Position numbers and translations under genes: made by a program. From Siphonodentalium dalli (taxonomy: Eukaryota; Mollusca; Scaphopoda; Gadilida; Siphonodentaliidae), in the NCBI GenBank assembly GCA_032622095.1, contig CP136062.1:9947710-10011709 (forward strand): DNA of 64,000 bases. Reading direction: 5' to 3'. Under the pieces are notes generated by a model that saw nothing but the letters and a program-made list of their open reading frames with translations, was not told the origin of the DNA and did not search any database. The stretch's first letter is position 1, and each line of letters opens with the position of its first letter. This document shows positions 13,040 to 22,732 of the stretch, in pieces.

Positions 13040-13476
13040 TCTCATATATATTTTGAAGACCTCTGTTTGTCTGTCTGTATGTTTGTATGTCATTTATACA
13101 AATCTACGATTCTCGACCGATCGGGACGAAACTTGGTACGTGTGTGTAGTTTGACCAGGCGGTCGTCGTTGTCATATTGGCGAGCCCGTGCGGCGCCCGC
13201 TTCGCGCATGCGCAGACGAGATCTCGGAAACGGGTGGAGCTATCGACTTGAAATTTGGTATGTGAATGTATCTTGCCCCGGATACAAATTTTATCGGGTC
13301 GCCGAGCCCGTGCGACGCCAGCTTCGCGCATGCGCAGACCAGATCTCGGGAACAGGGTAGAGCTATCGACTTGAAATTTGGTTTTTGAATAGCCTGGACA
13401 ACGTCGGGCTGGGTAGAGCTATCGACTTGAAATTTGGTTTTTGAATAGCCCGGACAACGTCGGGCTCATCGGCTAG
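13040..13476 (+). mobile_element. Non-autonomous Helitron, copy 1 of 3 in tandem
   Basis: Begins TCTCATATATATTTTGAAG immediately after an A and ends with hairpin AGCCCGGACAACGTCGGGCT, six bases, then CTAG. These are canonical Helitron ends: 5' TC and 3' CTRR with a short hairpin just upstream. The body holds 122-bp subrepeats containing GAGCTATCGACTTGAAATT and CGCGCATGCGCA. The terminal hairpin block is itself duplicated at about 13380-13465. Confidence 0.85.
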
Positions 13477-13903
13477 TCTCATATATATTTTGAAGACCTC
13501 TGTATGTTTGTCTGTCTGTATGTCTGTCATTTATACAAATCTACGATTCTCGACCGATCGGGATGAAACTTGGTACGTGTGTGTAGTTTGACCAGGCGGT
13601 CGTATTGGCGAGCCCGTGCGGCGCCCGCTTCGCGCATGCGCAGACGAGATCGCGGAAACGGGTGGAGCTATCGACTTGAAATTTGGTATGTGAATGTATC
13701 TTGCCCCGGATACAAATTTTATCGGGTCGCCGAGCCCGTGCGACGCCAGCTTCACGCATGCGCAGACCAGATCTCGGAAACGGGTAGAGCTATCGACTTG
13801 AAATTTGGTTTTTGAATAGCCCGGACAACGTCGGGCTGGGTAGAGCTATCGACTTGAAATTTGGTTTTTGAATAGCCCAGACAACGTCGGGCTCATCGGC
13901 TAG
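13477..13903 (+). mobile_element. Non-autonomous Helitron, copy 2 of 3 in tandem
   Basis: Joined directly to copy 1 at CTAG|TCTC, with no intervening base. Same 5' sequence, same body and same hairpin-CTAG end. Length 427 bp. Confidence 0.85.
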
Positions 13904-14645
13904 TCTCATATATATTTTGAAGACCTCTGTATGTTTGTCTGTCTGTATGTCTGTCATTTATACAAATCTACGATTCTCGACAAATCTACGATTCTACGAA
14001 ACTTTGTACGTGTGTGTAGTTTGACCAGGCGGTCGTATTGGTGAGCCCGTGCGGCGCCCGCTTCGCGCATGCGCAGACGAGATCACGGAAACGGGTGGAG
14101 CTATGGACTTGAAATTTGGTATGTGAATGTATCTTGCCCCGGATTCAAATTTTATCGGGTCGCCGAGCCTGTGATACGGAGCTTCGCGCATGCGCAGACG
14201 AGATCTCGGAAACGGGTGGAGCTATCGACTTGAAATTTGGTATGTGAATGTATCTTGCCCCGGATACGAATTTTTTCGGGTCGCCGATCCCGTGCGACGC
14301 CAGCTTCGCGCATACGCAGACGATATCTCGAAAACGGGTGGAGCTATGGACTTGAAATTTGGTATGTGAATGTATCTTGCCCCGGATACAAATTTTATCG
14401 GGTCGCCGAGCCCGTGCGACGCCAGCTTCGCGCATGCGCAGACGAGATCTCGGAAACGGGTGGAGCTATCGACTTGAAATTTGGTATGTGAATATATCTT
14501 GCCCCGGATACGAATTTTATCGGGTCGCCGAGCCCGTGCGACGCCAGCTTCGCGCATGCGCAGACCAGATCTCGGAAACGTGTGGAGCTATCGACTTGAA
14601 ATTTGGTTTTTGAATAGCCTGGACAACGTCGGGCTCATCGGCTAG
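13904..14645 (+). mobile_element. Non-autonomous Helitron, copy 3, with expanded 122-bp subrepeats
   Basis: Joined to copy 2 at CTAG|TCTC and ending in CTAG followed by T, so the whole trio sits between A and T, the Helitron target. The 122-bp internal unit is amplified to about five copies (starts near 14096, 14218, 14340, 14462 and 14584), making this copy 742 bp. After CTAG, the sequence ACTATATATTTTGAGACTTC looks like a diverged start of a related element. Short ORFs repeated here on both strands are a by-product of the repeat. Confidence 0.85.
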
Positions 14646-14659
14646 TACTATATATTTTG

Positions 14660-15470
14660 AGACTTCCGTATATATATGTGTACTTCATAGAATCCAAAAC
14701 GGCTGGCTCGATTGAGTTCAAACTTCCCATCTAAATGTAAAAACCCACGAAATTACAATTAGGCTCCATTCTTTCAACGAACCGTTGTGCACAGAATGTA
14801 ATTAATAACCACCCCACGAAATAAGCCTGCGAATCGGTCAGTTTAATTTCAAATCGAATCAGCCAAATGATTCCGAATCGCCTCAAATCGAATAATTGTA
14901 ATAGTGAAGATCAAAATAATACATGACTCAGAGGCCGTAACAATATCAATTTGCTCATTTCATAACGACGATAAATGTTTGTCAGTATACATTGTAAATA
15001 TTATCTATAAATGAATCAAATGCATGTCTAACCAATTAATTACGTATTCTTTGTGGGCGTCTCTGATACAATAATAAAACAGTATCAGAAGCAATATTGA
15101 AGCCAGAATGAAATCTTGTTTGACATATATATAACATTTTGCAGGGTCAGTTACATGAGTCTTGCAATGCTTCGGTGGTCTACATGTAGCTCAGTCGATG
15201 GCAATGTTATTTGTATGCGGTTGGTATCATAATATATCTTCGCAAAAAAGCAATTCGAAGTAATGAGAATGCAACTGGTGCCAATGATTCCATCCAATTC
15301 ATATCAGGACAGCCGATTTTGAATCCAATCAGATGAAAGATACCAAATCGCATCAATTCGCAGGGCCCTACACGGAGTGTAATTAATAATTATCCCATGA
15401 AATAAGCATTATGCACTGTGAATATATTATTTGATGGAAATCTATAAACGTATTTTGAAAAGAATTTTTT
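14660..15470. other. No gene recognised
   Basis: AT-rich spacer; no convincing ORF or array. Confidence 0.5.
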
Positions 15471-15481
15471 TTAAAGCCACA

Positions 15482-15615
15482 AATACACCCACAGACATCC
15501 ACAGACAATCGGGAGGTAACCTCACAACAGACATCCACAGACAATCGGGAGGTAACCTCACAACAGACATCTACAGACTGGCATCTCAGGCAATCGGGAG
15601 GTAACCTCACAAACG
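15482..15615. repeat. 36-bp minisatellite, about 3 copies
   Basis: The unit ACAGACATCCACAGACAATC followed by GGGAGGTAACCTCACA repeats; the third copy is interrupted by an extra 11-bp segment. Confidence 0.85.
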
Positions 15616-15676
15616 TAACGATATTAAAATATAGTCAGTATTAGAAACTATGAAATTCTAAAATTGATATTTCAAA

Positions 15677-15706
15677 TCTTATCTTATCTTATCTTATCTT
15701 ATCTTA
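15677..15706. repeat. TTATC pentanucleotide microsatellite
   Basis: Five to six uninterrupted TTATC units. Confidence 0.9.
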
Positions 15707-15877
15707 TATATCTATCCGGCCACATTGGTCAACCTCTTGTGAGTAAATCGTCATCACCACATCTACATATATATCTGAAATGTACTTTGAGAATTCAAAA
15801 CCGCCACCACACGTTGCATGTATATACAAACCACAGCTTTGTGTATTCCACCATCATGGTCACTGACAATAGGTAAC

Positions 15878-16267
15878 CAAGCCTGCAAATAGCGTGTGTG
15901 TCATTTGCAGAATGAGGTCCCCAGAGGGTGAATTTAGTGATGCTATCCCGCATAGCGGGCTAGCACCATCAAATTCACCCTCTGGAGACCTCATTCTGAT
16001 TAGGCCTCATCTTCTCGGAAGTATCTATAGTCTCAAATTAACATTGTTTTTAGTTACATTTTCCATTCTGGGAAGTTTCTATATCCCCTAATTTGCAGCA
16101 GATAAAATGCATAATCGAGGTGCCCAATGGGTGAACATCACCATTTTCAACTGGGGAACCACAATCTGACCCTAGGTCTACCATAGCAGTTGAGGGCCTA
16201 AGCAGAATGAGGTCCCCAGACTCTGGGGACCTCATTCTACAAATGACACACACTATTTACAGACTTG
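15878..16267. mobile_element. CAAGCC foldback MITE, long form, with 8-bp target duplication
   Basis: Flanked by the perfect direct repeat TAGGTAAC (15870-15877 and 16268-16275). Ends are CAAGCCTGCAAATAG and its inverted copy. Inside are nested palindromes GCAGAATGAGGTCCCCAGAG and inverse, and a spacer with CCCTAATTTGCAGCAGATAA. An 8-bp duplication points to hAT-type transposition. Confidence 0.88.
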
Positions 16268-16344
16268 TAGGTAACTCTACTACACCATCACCTGAAATGT
16301 CTATCAACTTACGCCCCAAAGGGAGGAATTTTGACAGGAAATTT

Positions 16345-16593
16345 ACTTTAATTTAGCCATTAACCCATGGATTGTTGCCCACGGTACGGTTCTTTAACGT
16401 GCACACAGCCATTTATGTCCCTACCCAATGGGATGGCGTGATCAAACCATTTTCGTACATGACACTGGGCGGGAGAGGATTATCGCTTAATGACACCTCA
16501 GCAAGGCATACGCAGTCGTGAATCGATCCGGGGTCCAACCAAAATTTCAGGCCAGTAGTTGAACATGCTAACCACTCGGCCATCGCAGCTCCC
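16345..16593 (-). mobile_element. tRNA-derived SINE
   Basis: On the minus strand the element starts GGGAGCTGCGATGG. It has a box A, TGGCCGAGTGG (16582-16572), and a box B, GATCGATTC (16528-16520), both matching the RNA polymerase III consensus and 43 nt apart. The head resembles a Ser/Leu-type tRNA. The tail contains GGGACATAAATGGCTG and TGCACGTTAAAGAACC, sequences common in invertebrate SINEs. It sits about 48 bp upstream of the exon-1 acceptor, in the opposite orientation to the gene. No tRNA cloverleaf survives, so it is not a tRNA gene. Confidence 0.75.
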
Positions 16594-16679
16594 AATCAAA
16601 CTACAATACAATACCATTATTAACACCCATTTCTTGTACAGATGCTGTAACTCTGAGGGTGATTAAGGGAGTGACTACA

Positions 16680-16851
16680 ATGGCTAAGACGTTTACAGTG
16701 ATCCACTTCAATGATGTATATAATATCGAGCCAGCAAAGGGAAGTAACTGCGGTGGATCAGCCAGGCTATCTGGATATATCAAGTCATGTAAAGCATACG
16801 GCTTGAATCCACTTGTTCTATTCAGCGGAGATGCATTCAACCCATCACTAC
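16680..16851 (+). CDS. Metallophosphatase exon 1 (first visible coding exon)
   Basis: Encodes residues 1-57, beginning MAKTFTVIHFNDVY, with metal-binding Asp12 in the first beta strand and Asp51 in FSGDAF. The exon itself probably starts at 16642, after an acceptor (TTCTTGTACAG ending at 16641). The reading frame stays open from 16642 to the ATG at 16680, so an upstream coding exon is not excluded. The ATG is preferred because family members usually start only a few residues before the first beta strand. The donor GTGAGT is at 16852 and the exon ends one base into codon 58 (57 codons plus 1). The second position of the usual D-x-H motif is Tyr14 here; DVY is, as far as I recall, typical of this subfamily rather than damage. 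Confidence 0.88.
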
Positions 16852-16874
16852 GTGAGTCTTTAAAATACTATTTA

Positions 16875-19800
16875 ACACTTCCATGATTCCTGCATGGAGC
16901 CCCATAAATATAGCCAGCTTGTATTGCTGAGTGCCATCTGCTCATGTCTGTGGTAGGCTCCATACGGGTAGTTTAACCCTTCCATGACTGGAGCTCCTGC
17001 ATGGAGCCCCATACATGTGGCCACCTTGTATTGCTGAGTGTCGTCTGCTCATGTCTGTGGGAGGCTCCATACGGGTAGTTTAACCCTCCCATGACTGGAG
17101 CTCCTGCATGGAGCCCCATACATGTGGCCACCTTGTATTACTGAGTGTCCCCTGCTCATGTCTGTGAGAGGCTCCATAAGGGTAGTTTAACCCTCCCATG
17201 ACTGGAGCTTCCTGCATGGAGCCCCATACATGTGGCCACCTTGTATTACTGAGTGTCGCCTGCTCATGTCTGTGAGAGGCTCCATAAGGGTAGTTTAACC
17301 CTCCCATGACTGGAGCTTCCTGCATGGAGCCCCATACATGTGGCCACCTTGTATTGCTGAGTGTCGCCTGCTCATGTCTGTGAGAGGCTCCATACGGGTA
17401 GTTTAACCCTCCCATGACTGGAGCTCCTGCATGGAGCCCCATACATGTGGCCACCTTGTATTACTGAGTGTCGTCTGCTCATGTCGTGAGGGGCTCCATA
17501 AGGGTAGTTTAACCCTTCCATGACTGGAGCTTCCTGTAGGGAGCCCCATACAGGTGGCAGCTTGTATTGCAGAGTGTCGTCTGCTCGTGTCTGTGTGAGG
17601 CTCCATAAGGGTAGTTTAACCCTTCCATGACTGGAGCTTCCTGCATGGAGCCCCATACATGTGGCCACCTTGTATTGCTGAGTGTCGCCTGCTCATGTCT
17701 GTGAGAGGCTCCATAAGGGTAGTTTAACCCTTCCATGACTGGAGCTTCCTGTAGGGAGCCCCATACAGGTGGCAGCTTGTATTGCTGAGTGTCGTCTGCT
17801 CGTGTCTGTGTGAGGCTCCATAAGGGTAGTTTAACCCTTCCATGACTGGAGCTTCCTGCATGGAGCCCCATACATGTGGCCACCTTGTATTGCTGAGTGT
17901 CGTCTGCTCATGTCTGTGAGGGGCTCCATACGGGTAGTTTAACCCTTCCATGATTGGAGCTTCCTGTAGGGAGCCCCATACCGGTGGCAGCTTGTATTGC
18001 TGAGTGTCGTCTGTTCATGTCTGTGAGGGGCTACATAAGGGTAGTTTAACCCTTCCATGACTGGAGCTCCTGCATGGAGCCCCTTACATGTGGCCACCTT
18101 GTATTGCTGAGTGTCGTCTGCTCGTATCTGTGTGAGGCTCCATAAGGGTAGTTTAACCCTTCCATGACTGGAGCTTCCTGTAGGGAGCCCCATACCGGTG
18201 GCAGCTTGTATTGCTGAGTGTCGTCTGTTCAAGTCTGTGGGAGGCTCCATACGGGTAGTTTAACCCTTCCATGACTGGAGCTTCCTGTAGGGAGCCCCAT
18301 ACAGGTGGCAGCTTGTATTGCTGAGTGTCGTCTGTTCATGTCTGTGGGAGGCTCCATACGGGTAGTTTAACCCTTCCATGACTGGAGCTTCCTGTAGGGA
18401 GCCCCATACAGGTGGCAGCTTGTATTGCTGAGTGTCGTCTGTTCATGTCTGTGGGAGGCTCCATAAGGGTAGTTTAACCCTTCCACGACTGGAGCTTCCT
18501 GCATGGAGCCCCTTACATGTGGCCACCTTGTATTGCTGAGTGTCGTCTGCTCATGTCTGTGGGAGGCTCCATAAGGGTAGTTTAACCCTTCCACGACTGG
18601 AGCTTCCTGTAGGGAGCCCCTTACATGTGGCCACCTTGTATTGCTGAGTGTCGTCTGCTCATGTCTGTGGGAGGCTCCATAAGGGTAGTTTAACCCTTCC
18701 ACGACTGGAGCTTCCTGTAGGGAGCCCCATACATGTGGCAGCTTGTATTGCCGAGTGTCGTCTGCTCGTGTCTGTGTGAGGCTCCATAAGGGTAGTTTAA
18801 CCCTTCCATGACTGGAGCTTCCTGTAGGGAGCCCCATACAGGTGGCAGCTTGTATTGCTGAGTGTCGTCTGTTCATGTCTGTGGGAGGCTCCATAAGGGT
18901 AGTTTAACCCTTCCATGACTGGAGCTTCCTGCATGGAGCCCCATACATGTGGCCACCTTGTATTACTGAGTGTCGTCTGCTCATGTCGGTGAGGGGCTCC
19001 ATAAGGTTAGTTTAACCCTTCCATGACTGGAGCTTCCTGCATGGAGCCCCTTACATGTGGCCACCTTGTATTGCTGAGTGTCGTCTGCTCGTGTCTGTGG
19101 GAGGCTCCATAAGAGTAGTTTAACCCTTCCATGCAAGAGCTTCCTGCATGGAGCCCCATACATGTGGCCACCTTGTATTGCTGAGTGTCGTTTGTTCATG
19201 TCTGTGGGAGGCTCCATAAGGGTAGTTTAACCCTTCCATGACTGGAGCTTCCTGTAGGGAGCCCCATACAGGTGGCAGCTTGTATTGCCGAGTGTCGTCT
19301 GCTCGTGTCTGTGTGAGGCTCCATACGGGTAGTTTAACCCTTCCATGACTGGAGCTTCCTGCATGGAGCCCCATACATGTGGCCACCTTGTATTGCTGAG
19401 TGTCGTCTGCTCATGTCTGTGAGGGGCTCCATAAGGGTAGTTTAACCCTCCCATGACTGGAGCTCCTGCATGGAGCCCCATACATGTGGCCACCTTGTAT
19501 TGCTGAGTGTCGTCTGCTCATGTCTGTGGGAGGCTCCATAAGGGTAGTTTAACCCTTCCACGACTGGAGCTTCCTGTAGGGAGCCCCTTACATGTGGCCA
19601 CCTTGTATTGCTGAGTGTCATCTGCTGTTGTCTGTGGGAGGCTCCATAAGGGTAGTTTAACCCTTCCATGACTGGAGCTTCCTGCATGGAGCCCCATACA
19701 TGTGGCCACCTTGTATTGCTGAGTGTCGTCTGCTCATGTCTGTGGGAGGCTCCATACGGGTAGTTTAACCCTTCTATGACAAGAGCTTCCTGCATGGAGC

Positions 19801-20348
19801 CCCATACATGTGGCCACCTTCTATTGCTGAGTGTCGTCTGCTCATGTCTGTGGGGGGCTCCATAAGAGTAGTTTAACCCTTCCATGCAAGAGCTTCCTGC
19901 ATGGAGCCCCATACATGTGGCCACCTTGTATTGCTGAGTGTCGTCTGCTCATGTCTGTGGTAGGCTCCATACGGGTAGTTTAACCCTTTCATGACTGGAG
20001 CTTCCTGCATAGAGCCCCTTACATGTGGCCACCTTGTATTGCTGAGTGTCGTCTGCTCATGTCTGTGGGAGGCTCCATAAGGGTAGTTTAACCCTTTCAT
20101 GACTAGAGCTTCCTGCATGGAGCCCCTTACATGTGGCCACCTTGTATTGTTGAGTGTCGTCTGCTCATGTCTGTGGTAGGCTCCATAAGGGTAGTTTAAC
20201 TTTTCCTTGACTAGATCTTCCTGCATGGAGCCCCATAAATATAACCAGCTTGTATTTCCGAGTGTCGTCTGGGAGGCTCCATAAGGGTAGTGTAACCCTT
20301 CCATGACTGGAGCTTCCTGCATGGAGCCCATAAATATAGCCACCTTGT
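16875..20348. repeat. 107-bp satellite array, about 32 units, in intron 1
   Basis: The unit contains TTTAACCCTTCCATGACTGG, GAGCTTCCTGCATGGAGCCC, TGTATTGCTGAGTGTCGTCT and GAGGCTCCATAAGGG. GGGTAGTTTAACCC recurs every 107-108 bp (for example 16966 and 17073). The array starts about 24 bp after the exon-1 donor. Variants (ATGGAGCC or AGGGAGCC; CATACATGTGGCCACC or CATACAGGTGGCAGC) alternate in blocks. Many spurious ORFs of 60-175 codons on the minus strand come from this repeat. Confidence 0.95.
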
Positions 20349-22170
20349 TAGCTCAACTTTACTTTGTAAAGTTTGAGCTATTGCCATGGCTTGGTATCCG
20401 TCGTCCGTGTGTACGTGTGTGTGTGCGTGTGTGATGCGTCAACAATTTCCTTTAGCACGGGCTACAGTTCGTACGTTTAGTCCGATTATTATGAAATTTG
20501 TCATGGATGTTGACATTGACATGTAGATGGGAACGAGTCATTTTGGGGTCATTCGGACAAAAAACATGGCCGCCAGCAGCCATCTTTGATTTTACTCTTT
20601 GTATGACTAAATCCTTTAGCACGGGCTACAGGTCGTACCTTTAGTCTGATCATCATGAACTTTGTCATGGCTGTTGAAATTGGAATGTAGATGGGAACGA
20701 GTCATTTTGGGGTCATTCGGACAAAAAACATGGCCGCCAGTGGCCATCTTGGATTTCAAAATTTAATCCATTAGCACGGGCCACAGGTCGTTCTGTTCGT
20801 CTGATCATCATGAAATTTGTCATGGATATTAATATTGACATGTAGATGGGAACGAGTAATTTTGGGGTCATTTGGCCAAAAAACATGGCCGCCAGCAGCC
20901 ATCTTGGATTTTACTCTTTGTATGACTAAATTCTTTAGCACGGGCTGCAGGTCGTACCTTTAGTCTGATCATCATAATATTTGTCAAGAATGTTAATAAT
21001 GACATGTAGATGGGAACGAGTCATTTTGGGGTCATTTGGCCAAAAAACATGGCCGCCAGCAGCCATCTTGGATTTTACTCTTTATATGACTAAATCCTTT
21101 AGCACGGGCTACAGGTCGTACCTTTAGTCTGATCATCATAAAATTTGTCATGGCTGTCGAAATTGGAATGTAGATGGGAACGAGTCATTTTGGGGTCATT
21201 CGGACAAAAAACATGGCCGCCAGCGGCCATCTTGGAATTAAAAATTTAATCCATTAGCACGGGCCACAGGTCGTACTGTTCGTCTGATCATCATGAAATT
21301 TGTTATGGATGATAATATTGACATGTAGATGGGAACGAGTCATTTTGGGGTCATTCGGCCTAAAAACATGGCCGCCAGTAGCCATCTTGGATTTTACTCT
21401 TTGTATGACTAAATCCTTTAGCACGGGCTGCAGGTTGTACCTTTAGTCTGATCATCATAAAATTTGTCATGGCTGTTGAAATTCGAATGTAAATGGGAAT
21501 GAGTCATTTTGGGGTCATTCGGACAAAAAACATGGCCGCCAGCAGCCATCTTGGATTTCAAAATTTAATCCATTAGCATGGGCCACAGGTCGTACTGTTC
21601 GTCTGATCATCATGAAATTTGTCATGGATGTTAATATTGACATGTAGATGGGAACGACTAATTTTGGGGTCATTTGACCAAAAAACATGGTCGATAGCAG
21701 CCATCTTGGATTTTACTCTTTGTATGACTAAATTCTTTAGCATGGGCTACATGTCTTACCTTTAGTCTAATCATCATAAAATTTGTCATGAATGTTAATA
21801 ATGATATGTAGATGGGAACGAGTCATTTTTGGGTCATTCGGCTAAAAAACATGGCCGCCAGCAGCCATCTTGGATTTTACTCTTTGTATGACTAAATTCT
21901 TTAGCATGGGCTACAGGGCGTACCTTTAGTCTGATCGTCATAAAATTTGTCATGGATGTTAACGATGACATGTAGATGGGAACGACTCATTTTGGGGTCA
22001 TTCGGCGGAAAATATGGCCGCCAGCAGCCATCTTGTATTTTACTTTTCTCTTCATGTCTATAAACTAGTATTAGATATTCAACTTTCCACATTCCTAATC
22101 GCTCCATTGACTGTAATACATTAAATTATTCCCTTTCCAAGTTGAGCTACAGTGTCATTGACACTTTCAA
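20349..22170 (+). mobile_element. Helentron-like element with ~164-bp tandem units, copy 1 (complete)
   Basis: Left end TTAGCTCAACTTTACTTTG forms a hairpin with GTAAAGTTTGAGCTA and is followed by a CCGTCGTCCGTGTG tract. Right end GTTGAGCTACAGTGTCATTG is followed by ACACTTTCA and contains the hairpin AGTGTCATTGACACT. Between them are about 11 units of ~164 bp (TTTAGCACGGGCTACAGGTC ... AACATGGCCGCCAGCAGCC). It sits inside a 107-bp satellite monomer whose halves flank it without duplication. This design fits non-autonomous Helentrons, which carry central tandem repeats. No transposase is encoded. Confidence 0.78.
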
Positions 22171-22212
22171 ATTACTGAGTGCCGTCTGCTCATGTCCATA
22201 AGTGTAGTTTAA
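22171..22212. repeat. Residual 107-bp satellite monomer
   Basis: ATTACTGAGTGCCGTCTGCT onward continues the satellite interrupted at 20348 and ends at the TTAA that begins the next element. Confidence 0.75.
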
Positions 22213-22499
22213 CCCTTCCAAGTAAGGAGCTTCCGGAAATTTTACGAAAACCCTGTGCCAATGCATTCTCTTATATATGCAAGTTGACCATATGTTGCCT
22301 CACATATATAAGAGAATGCATTAGCCTAACAAATTTTATATTATATTTTAATAATTGTTAAAGAATGTAAGAAACAATTATAAAAAAATTTATCAAAAAC
22401 TGTTAGGCCAATGCATTCCCTATGGTCAACTCGCATTTATAAGAGAATGCATTGGCACAGGGTTGCGTCAGAGCCAGCACATCTCCCGCCATGAAAGGG
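22213..22499. mobile_element. TTAA-flanked MITE with CCCTGTGCC palindromes
   Basis: Preceded by TTAA (22209-22212) and starting CCCTTCCAAGTAAGGAGCTT, the same start as the 107-bp satellite monomer. Inside are two inverted copies of the palindrome CCCTGTGCCAATGCATTCTC. It ends CATGAAAGGG followed by TTAT, a one-base change from TTAA. TTAA targets and CCC/GGG ends are typical of piggyBac-type elements. Confidence 0.7.
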
Positions 22500-22732
22500 T
22501 TATATAGCACTCCCTTATGGAGCCCCACACAGACTCAAGCAGACAACAGTCATCAGTGCATTGTTCTCTCTGTCTGGGGCTCCCTAAAGGGATGACAGGT
22601 GGAAGGACTGATTCCTATATACCACCCATAACTTCATTACAGGGGATAAAATACAGAGGATTTATGAAGTACTAACTCACTCAGATAACTTAACCCTTCT
22701 ACTGTAATTTCCAAAGTAATTGACCACTTAAC

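Noticed and set aside
13067-14613. Overlapping ORFs on both strands with RRDLGNGWSYRLEIWYVNV-like peptides
   Set aside because: Translations of the 122-bp Helitron subrepeat; open in several frames at once and not protein-like in context.
16500-16593. Possible tRNA gene on the minus strand
   Set aside because: Box A and box B are present, but no cloverleaf or acceptor stem can be drawn, and a SINE tail follows.
17080-20343. Many minus-strand ORFs of 60-175 codons with a repeating peptide (HVWGSMQEAPVMEGLNYPYG type)
   Set aside because: They are the 107-bp satellite read in frames that happen to lack stops. The unit length is not a multiple of three, frames change between units and no start or splice logic fits.
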